A stretch of 64,000 nucleotides of DNA from Carex sylvatica (taxonomy: Eukaryota; Streptophyta; Magnoliopsida; Poales; Cyperaceae): positions 248,001 to 312,000 of the forward strand of contig CAXKVR010000233.1 in NCBI GenBank assembly GCA_964058845.1. Reading direction: 5' to 3'. The position numbers were made by a program, and so were the translations under genes. Of the stretch, positions 56,596-64,000 are shown one piece after another; position 1 is the first letter of the stretch; every line of letters begins with the position of its first letter. The notes beneath the pieces are model-generated. The model made no database searches and was not told where the DNA came from. It worked only from the letters and a program-made list of their open reading frames with translations.

Positions 56596-58575
56596 ATCGA
56601 CCTATTTAGATCGGTTATTATAAAACACCGATACTAATACCTATCTGGATCAGATAATTCCAAAAAACTGATTTTGTCTACAATCAGAATCGGTTATTTT
56701 AGAAGACCTGTACGCCAAAACTGATTCTAAATGGTGCGAATGTGATCATGTAGATTTGTTTTAATCTATATATAACTTGCTTTTAATCTAATTCTAAATG
56801 AGTCTCATCCAATAATTTTTTTTCAATAATTATTTTCTTTTTTTTGAAGGTTAGCGACTCTAAATGTCTACTAACAATTCGATTGATAAAAAAACATATT
56901 TACAATGAGTCAAGCGACTCTAATTCCTAAATCTACTCCTTTATTCTCACAAAATCTTCTAAATTACTCAAAATTACTCTAATCGTCCTTAATCAACCTC
57001 TAAATTCTTAGATCTACTTTTTAACTAGATCTACTCTTCTAATTCTACTTATATAAAATCATAATCACTCTAATACCTTAATCTTCATCTCGCTTCACGA
57101 CCGAATCCGCTCTTCCGACCAACGCTGCACTCCGACGATCAGATCTCCTCACAGTCACGCAGGACTAACATAACTCTGCTAGTACCTGGTACCGTCAAGT
57201 TGAAGCCCTCAAATGCTCCTGTTAGACCCATCTCAGTAGCCGCATTAGCAGCAACTGTTGAGGAGACTCGCAATGAGATCATCAACGAACAAGCCTCACT
57301 GGCCGCATCATGACTGATACCTCCTTGCACCCATCGCCTCACCCTCATCAGCTCGAGGTACGCACATCTCTCTCTCTCTCTCTCATTTCCTCCCCTTCCC
57401 CTCACCCTCCTCTCCGATCTGATGCGGAGGGAAGAGGCAAGAGAGGGGAGAGTAGCAGCATCGGAGTCGGAGGACTAGAGCGACGGGTGGAAGGTAGTGG
57501 CTGGACTAGGGTTTGGGTTTTTTCGAATCGTCTAAATTTGCTCTGGCGAAAGAGCGAAGGGTCATAAATAACTTTTATTTCGGAACAATATATTTTTTAA
57601 ATAATTCAATAGAAAAGGAGAATTGAACATCCACATTTCAAAACCCCCTGCAGCTAGGGTTCTTCCTTATTCTGTTTCATTTTCGGCTGAACTAATAACA
57701 AAACATCCATCTTCTTCTTCTTGACAAAGTTAAGCTCAGATCGAAGAGATCGGCAACATCATTGTATTCAGCATGTCAATCTCACTAATATCGTAAGTTT
57801 TTTTTTCGATTACATGAATATTATGAACCGTAAAATTGAAAATAATATATGTTAGAGTGAGTGGATGGATTTAGATTCACTGCTACGTTCTAGTATGCAA
57901 TTTAGGCACATACCAGATTTATTTTCTGTGCATCTATGCTGCTATTGGTACTGCAACTCTCTAGTAATATATTTTCCAGTATAATGATATATCTCCATAC
58001 TTTTTATCAAAAATATGTGTGATTACAAGCTTATGATAAAATATGAACTTATTTAAATTCATGTTTAGAAGGTATCATGGGAACCACTTGTGCTGCTTGT
58101 AAAAGTGACAAACAAGGATATAAATGAAGGAGTTGGCTACGATGCTACGCATAGTATAGGGGATTTCCGTGCAACGACTCAATATTTGAGTTTTCAATAT
58201 TCTAACGGTCGATCCGAACCGTTCAACATACATGATCTCCATATGAATATATACTTGCAAATCAAAAAAATTCATTTTTTATAATTCTTGTACTATTTTT
58301 TTAGATAGGTAGAAAATCACTTGATCAATTGTAATAAAAATTAATTTAGAGTATTCGGTGAAAAAATTTTATAATTCTTTTACCAATTTTATATTATTGC
58401 CTAGAGAGAGAGAGAGAGAGAGAGGAGAGGAATGTGATTCATGTGCATAGAGACAACAATTTTATATTATTGCCGAGAGAGAGAGAGAGGAGAGGAATGT
58501 GATTCAAGTGCATCCAGACAACAACATTAAATTATTGCCTCTAAAGATTGTACGGTGGATCTATGGACTGTAATA
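56596..58575. repeat. 2-kb direct duplication, copy D2
   Basis: Second copy of 51907-53869, same orientation, a few per cent different. Right end at GGACTGTAATA (58572). The 5' motif TAGGGTTTGGGTTTTTT and the unknown plus-strand reading frame are kept (57170-57310). Confidence 0.85.
58134..58324. mobile_element. Single arm of AATATTTGAG-type MITE (in D2)
   Basis: Duplicate of 53444-53640, slightly better kept (GGTCGATCCGAACCGTTCAA). Confidence 0.7.
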
Positions 58576-59494
58576 GTTTTACTCTTGTAATTTTTTGAAT
58601 TATTTATCCAGTAATTATCCAAGAGATTAGAGCTGTGATTCTCTGCAGCATATTCTCAGATAAATTAGATGTCATGGTCATAAAAGTTAGTCCCCAAATT
58701 ACATGTCTTATTTTTTATCTTATTTTGTAAGTCGATAATCTTAAATTACTTTTAATTACAAATAATTCTAATTAGATATATATTATTTTATTTTACTATT
58801 ATTTTTTACCGAAGACTTGAGAAGTTTATTCGCCGATAACCCTAAATTAATATTTATTACAAAAAAATCAAATTAGATATATATTATTTTCTTTTATGGT
58901 TATTTTTCACCGAAGATCTTAGAAATTTATTCGCCGATAGCCCTAAATTATTTTTTATTACAAAGAAGTCAAATTAGATATATATTATTTTATTTTATTA
59001 TTATTTTTCACCGAAGCCTCTACAAATTTATTCGCCGATAATCCTAAATTAATTTTTACTACAAAGAAGTTCAATTAGATATATATTATTTTATTTTATG
59101 GTTATTTTTCACTGAAGACCTAAGAAGTTTATTCGTCAATAACCCTAAATTAATTTTTTTTACGAAGAAGTCAAATTAGATATATATTATTTTATTTTAT
59201 TGTTATCTTTCACTGAAGACCTTAGAAGTTTATTGGTCAATAAATCCTAAATTAATTTTTATTACAAAGAAGTCAAATTAGATATATATTATTTTATTTT
59301 ATGATTATTTTTCACTAAAGACCCTAGAAGTTTATTTGCCGATAACCCTAAATTAATTTTTATTACAAAGAAGTCCAATTAGATATATATTATTTTATTT
59401 TATAATTATTTTTCACTGAAGACCCTTGAAGTTTATTCGTTGATAACCCTAAATTAATTTTAATTATAAACAAGTCCAATTAGATATATATTAT

Positions 59495-60213
59495 TTTATT
59501 TTAGGTAAAATTAGTTATTTGTCACTCCAAAATCTTAAAATTTAAAAAATGTCACCCCGAAATTTGAAATCATTCTAATGCCACTCTAAACTTAGTTAAT
59601 ATTTAATTTTGCCACTTTAAATAATTAATGACTAAAATACCCTTCCTATCACAAAACTGTGGTCTACTGGTCCTCTTCCTCTCTATCCGACTCTCTTCTT
59701 CTATCCCTCTGATGGCGAAAGAGTGTCACATTCAACTATCCTCTTCCTCTCCTCAGACGTCACTATCTCCACCCCGGAATCCCCCAAATTTGCACTTGAA
59801 CTCGTCACACAGAGGCAACCATAGTCATGTAACCGATCAAAGGGATTTTTGAGGATTATTGTATGCCAAGTAGTTCCAACGGCGTTATGGTCTTGACTGC
59901 TTCGTTTACCAAGAGATCTTTCACGAAATCTATGCCTTTCGTGAAAATAATGGCGGAAATGTGGGAATCAGAGGAGGTGGTTAGGTTGGAGAAGAGGAAG
60001 ATGAGCGAGAAGAGGAGTAGAGGCGCCATGGACATGGTGAGAACTGGAGGTTTGAAAAATAGGGAGGGTATTTTAGTCATTAATTATTTTAAGTGGCAAA
60101 ATTAAAAATTAACTAAGTTTTGAGTGGCATTAGGATGATTTCTAATTTTGGGGTGGTATTTTTCAAATTGTAAGGTTTTGGGGTGGCAAATAACCAATTT
60201 TTCCTTCATTTTA
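59495..60213. mobile_element. Pack-MULE 59504-60204 with 9-bp target duplication
   Basis: 701 bp, inverted ends of about 140 bp (left GGTAAAATTAGTTATTTGTC, right complement GGAAAAATTGGTTATTTGCC). Flanking 9-bp repeat TTTATTTTA/TTCATTTTA (59495-59503, 60205-60213; one mismatch) lies in the satellite. Long TIRs, 9-bp duplication and a captured host gene piece are the definition of a Pack-MULE. No transposase. Confidence 0.87.
59810..60035 (-). pseudogene. Captured first exon of a BPI/LBP-family gene
   Basis: Inside the Pack-MULE. From ATG 60035 it reads MSMAPLLLFSLIFLFSNL (signal-peptide-like), then SHISAIIFTKGIDFVKDLLV and ITPLELLGIQ, a TAA, then SSKIPLIGYMTM. Plant BPI/LBP (LBR-type) proteins begin with a signal peptide followed by a similar ISxxKGLDFAKDLL...IPLxLP...KIPxxG stretch. 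These are secreted or lysosomal-type lipid (LPS)-binding proteins. The stop and the loss of everything downstream make it a fragment. Identification is from memory of the family. Confidence 0.7.
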
Positions 60214-60679
60214 TAGTTATTTTTCACCGAAGACCCAAGAAGTTTATTCGCCGATAACCCTAAATTATTTTTTATTACAAAGAAGTCAAATTAGATATAT
60301 ATTATTTTATTTTATTGTTATTTTTCACCAAAGACCCTACAAATTTATTCGCCGATAACCCTAAATTCTTTTTTATTATAAATAAGTCCAATTAGATATG
60401 TATTATTTTATTTTATAGTTATTTTTCACCGAAGACCCTGAGAATTTATCGTCGATAACCCTTAATTAATTTTTATTACCAATAAGTACAATTAGATATG
60501 TATTATTTTATTTTATGGCTATTTTTCACTGAAGACCCTAGAAGTTTATTCGCCGATAACCCTAAATTAATTTTTATTACAAAGAACTCAAATTAGATAT
60601 GTATTATTTTTGTTTTATAGTTATTTTTCACCGAAGATCCTAAAAGTTTATTCGCAGATAATCCTAAATTAACCCTAAA

Positions 60680-60760
60680 AGGGAGGTTGCTTACAACAGC
60701 TAAATTAACCCTAAATTAATTTGTATACAAGGGAGGTTGCTTACAACAGCTCCTTTCACT
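60680..60760. other. Patchwork junction between satellite and segment C
   Basis: GGGAGGTTGCTTACAACAGC appears at 60690 between two satellite scraps (TTAACCCTAAAA before, TAAATTAACCCTAAATTAAT after), and again at 60730 in its proper place at the start of segment C. Confidence 0.9.
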
Positions 60761-60905
60761 TTCCATCTGGTACTGTTCTGGGTTGGAATATCTGATCACT
60801 TGTGCAAAACGTGAAGAGCCACTGTTCATTGTGGAAGCATTCCCGAAATTGAAAGGGTTGTATCTGCACACAACACCGAAGTTTAAGAGCTTTAGCACTG
60901 CGAGG
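60722..60905 (+). pseudogene. LRR scrap of the RPS5-like NLR (segment C)
   Basis: Reads VYKGGCLQQLLSLSIWYCSG, EPLFIVEAFPKLKGLYLHTT, PKFKSFSTAR. It stays open further than A and B and so matches the NLR LRR (LKKLELDGLLQLKSFSHAR) better. Confidence 0.85.
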
Positions 60906-62346
60906 TACCTCCTCTATTCTTTTCCTTCTTTAACATTAATTGTTTTCAGTGATACATAATAAAATATTAATAGTAACTATTAGTATTTTCACTATTTTGT
61001 ACGAATTTGTCTACTTTAAAGTAATAGATAAATTATATGGAATAAAAATCAGTCAAAGTCAATTGCCCAAAAATAATTATAGGAACCCGATTTTTTTTAA
61101 CTTTCAAATTATTTATACAGCATAATAAAAGCAAATGATAACACCTAAAAATTAAAACATTATTTTATTTTATAAGCTTTCAAATTGGTGTTCAATAATT
61201 AATAACAACTCAATATAGGAGGACAATTCTTACTCACAAATTAAATCACTTTATGCACCTTTTCCTCTTACAAATTTTTAGAAGGTTTTAATTTTTAAAG
61301 GAGTACAGGTCTAGTTCAGGCACTAATTTACTTTGAACTATGAAATTATTTGATTTTCCAACAGTCCAGTTTTTGAAAATAATTCAAACAAAAGTCTTAT
61401 ACGTACGTGAACCCCAACTAGTAATTTGGAAATCTAAACAACTAGTTTTTTTTTTTTTTTTTTTTTTGATTTGACTATTGATGCTTCCCCAATAACTATT
61501 TGATGAATTTAGGTATAATCATGAAAAGGAAATTTATTTTTTCTTAAGTTTTTTTTTTATATCAAACTTGCCATTTTACTTTTATTTCTCTCTAATAAAT
61601 GATGACAACTATAAGAAAAGACGAAGAATATATATACTGCAATAAAATATTTTTAAGTTTTACTTCATTACCCGATGCCAAAAGAAAAAAGAAAACGGTT
61701 TCTTTTCTGAGGGCCCAATGAACTCCTTTGATGAATATATATACTGCAATAAAATCGATTTTGAGAAGATTTAATTCTCACTGCTTTGTAATTTTATTCC
61801 CTGAAATTGAGAAGATTTAATTTTTTTTATTAACTTACGAAGTTATTTTAGACTCTAACGGTCTACTTTTCCAAAATAATTCACATAAAAATCTTACATC
61901 AACAAAAATATGTAATTTGGAAAACTACTAATTTAAGGCCCATAATCCAAGGCCCAATAATAAAGTTTGTTAGTAAACGAACATATTAATTAAGGCCCAA
62001 GAATCTCCTTTGTAAACAATGTGCTTTCTTTCCTTGGTTTGGATGTTCATATTATCTTTCTTTTTTGTATGGTCATGTTCATATTATATTCATAGCAAAG
62101 AATTTGACTGTTGATATGATTTTTTAACGGTCTAGTTTTGAAAAAAAATTCAAACAAAAGTCTGGCATGAACCACAATATATGTTTTGGAAAACTGGTAA
62201 TTCTAGGCAACATAATTAAGTTTGGACGTAAACAAACATATTGTGGTTCATGTTAAACAATGTTTTTTTTTCCTTTATTTTGGATGGTCATATTGTTTTC
62301 ATAGCAAATAATTAGACTCTTGGTATTTTGGATGGTTATCCTATTC

Positions 62347-62616
62347 GGTAACAAGGGATTAAGAGTGAAGGATTAAGAGCTCAAGGAGCACTAAGGAACT
62401 GGTGTTCGGTTGTCTTAATTCGTGGAGTGAAAACTAAAAAAGCTAAAAGAAGAGACAAGAGTGCCTTAAGGCTCAGGCAAAGAATTAAGATCTAGGCAAA
62501 AAGAGACTAAAAGAAGTAATCTTAATCCGTGCTAAGGAACCGATATACGACAGTATTAAACAGCTAAGGAAGCTAAAGAAAATGAAAACTTTAAGGAGAC
62601 TTAATCCCTTGTTGCC
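62347..62616. mobile_element. MITE with 17-bp inverted ends (segment C copy)
   Basis: Same element as 22345-22614, duplicated with the segment. Confidence 0.7.
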
Positions 62617-63554
62617 AAAGAGTCTAATGTACTTTTGTTTTCTTTTCTCAGAGTATAGTTATTGTTTGATTCTGACCTATTCATGTCTTGCACCTGTGGC
62701 TATTTTTTTACGGTGTTACCTAATTATGGCGTCCAGTTGTTGGGCCTATTCATTGTATATATAACTCTCTGGCCTTGGAAATTGTATGAACTTTGTTTAG
62801 TTGACCAGAATATATATTGACCCAGAAAGTACATACTATCATAAGATATTTAGCCTGGTTCACAAACATATTTGCGTGTTCTCAATTGTCCACATTTCAA
62901 AAATCAGGCCATTAATTTGATTGTACTGCTGGTCGAAATAACACAATTAAAACTTTCAAAAATCAGGCCATTAACTCAACTGTCCGGCAACACTGTCTCA
63001 ACTGATGCTAACGGTCCGATTCCTCCCACTTTCCTTGTATAAATAAAGTTGTTTTCTATTTCTCCTCTGTTCTTTCCAAATCTAACGATCTCCTATCCCA
63101 ATTTTGACGATCTTTGATTTTCACTGATGATTCTATCTTTTACGGGAGTCGGTCTCCAAGATCAGATCAACTTATTACCCCTAAGCTAGAGGCTGCGATC
63201 TGCGATGAGAAATTGTCCACATTTAGCCTGGTTCACAAACATATTTGCGTGTTCTCAATTGTCCACATTTCAAAAATCAGGTCATTAATTTGATTGTACT
63301 GCTGGTCGAAATAACACAATTAAAACTTCCGAACCAATTATAGTTATGATATTTTATGTCTTTAAACTCTAAGATTGAGCTGTTTTCATTGCAAAAGGAC
63401 TCAGTTTCTTATTGCTTAATTGAGGTATATTAAATAGAGAGACAAGGTAAATATCATCTCTTGGATATTTGATTTTGCTAATTTGTCGTAATAAATAGTT
63501 TTACATTCGAATTTTGATAGCTACTTGTAAATTGGTGTAATATATATGTACTCT

Positions 63555-63933
63555 TACCACTCATGGAGGATGTGTAGAACTCTCTGCACGCCAACTGCTT
63601 GATAATTCAAGTCTCAGGCTATATGGTGGTGCAGCATTTGAGCGAGTCTTAAATAAGAAGATTTTTGAGGGCAAGGAAACACCACTCAAGGTGATTGAAG
63701 AGTGCACGTTGCAAGAAGCCAAACTATGGATACAAAATTGTTTACTTCATTTTGTTTGTGTTGTTGGTAGTATCTTTGATGTATTTTATTTTTCTTTTTA
63801 TTGTTGTATGAACTATAACTGACAGCCACTGTCAGCATTTAAAAAAAAAAAAAGCATTTGAGTGAGTCTTGCATGAGTTTCGATGCGCCACATACTCTAT
63901 TGAATGTCCTCCAGTGTCCAGAGAGAAGGTATG
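63555..63933 (+). pseudogene. ARC5: ARC5/DRP5B-like exon split by a LINE tail
   Basis: HGGCVELSARQLLDNSS, YGGAAFERVL, then an insertion (63651-63853), then HEFRCATYSIECPPVSREK at 63870-63930 and the GTATGT donor. Counterpart of 23530-23675. The next exon would lie beyond the window. Confidence 0.8.
63634..63870 (+). mobile_element. 5'-truncated LINE tail with 17-bp target duplication
   Basis: Insert 63651-63853 between GCATTTGAGCGAGTCTT (63634-63650) and GCATTTGAGTGAGTCTT (63854-63870; one mismatch), ending in 13 or more A. The insert reads NKKIFEGKETPLKVIEECTL then QEAKLWIQN to a stop, matching the last residues of a plant LINE RT protein (FEGK...VIE...EAxLW). Confidence 0.9.
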
Positions 63934-64000
63934 TGCTCTATCATGAACATTTGATGATTTCTTATTTAACACAGTGAAAAAATTGTATCATATTGTTACA

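Larger units (their letters stand above)
58720..60690. repeat. 101-bp tandem satellite, about 13 units
   Basis: Unit anchored by ATTAGATATATATTATTTTA, then TTTTTCACCGAAGACC, then TTTATTCGCCGATAACCCTA. Anchors at 58771, 58872, 58973, 59074, 59175, 59277, 59378, 59479 and, after an insertion, 60290, 60391, 60491, 60592: spacing 100-102. Units differ by roughly 5-15%. Confidence 0.95.
60716..64000. repeat. Composite segment C, cut by the window end
   Basis: 60721-63213 is almost identical to 20711-23210. 63214-63330 repeats local sequence from 62850-62960. From 63440 it again follows segment A (ARC5 exon), with a LINE tail inserted. Confidence 0.9.

Noticed and set aside
58720..60690. Regular 101-bp repeats considered as a CRISPR array
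   Set aside because: Whole unit repeats without unique spacers, and the genome is a plant; it is a satellite.
1..64000. tRNA, rRNA and snoRNA genes
   Set aside because: None recognised on either strand by eye; a covariance-model scan would be needed to exclude small ones.

Overview
This is nuclear DNA of a flowering plant. It is AT-rich, has spliced genes, and contains plant-type terpene synthase and NB-ARC/LRR genes embedded in layers of Ty1/copia, Gypsy-like, LINE, MITE and Mutator-like elements. No bacterial, organellar or viral gene organisation is visible. The species cannot be fixed from the sequence.

Layout. Two blocks repeat the same order on the minus strand: an RPS5-like CC-NB-ARC-LRR (NLR) gene, then a seven-exon class I terpene synthase (TPS) gene. 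Block I has an NLR relic (2878-4345) and a TPS pseudogene (8039-17899). Block II has an almost complete NLR gene (27578-35766) and an intact TPS gene (41626-48811, 558 aa predicted). The TPS duplicons are 7132-19629 and 40714-50554, and both start at a poly-C tract. After each block, on the plus strand, comes a mixed segment carrying an LRR scrap: copy A at 20424-24844, B at 54314-55510 and C at 60716 to the window end. A and C also carry exons of a chloroplast-division dynamin (ARC5/DRP5B-like).

Function. The only gene that looks fully functional is TPS copy 2: all seven exons join in frame and the RRx8W, RxR, DDxxD and NSE/DTE-type motifs are present. The NLR of block II would encode about 898 aa, but a 3.6-kb copia element with identical 401-bp LTRs and a 5-bp target duplication interrupts its LRR exon. 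That element lacks reverse transcriptase and RNase H, so it was presumably mobilised in trans.

The rest is mobile and structural DNA. It includes two solo LTRs with target duplications, a LINE in intron 1 of TPS copy 1, and two short retro-insertions with 15- and 17-bp target duplications. TPS introns hold nests of palindromic MITEs inside (TA)n/(GA)n microsatellites. There are also a 101-bp tandem satellite (about 58720-60690) split by a Pack-MULE carrying a piece of a BPI/LBP-family gene, a 312-bp hairpin (53994-54305), and a 2-kb direct duplication (51907-53869 and 56596-58575). Private insertions in each TPS copy show that most of this activity came after the block duplication.
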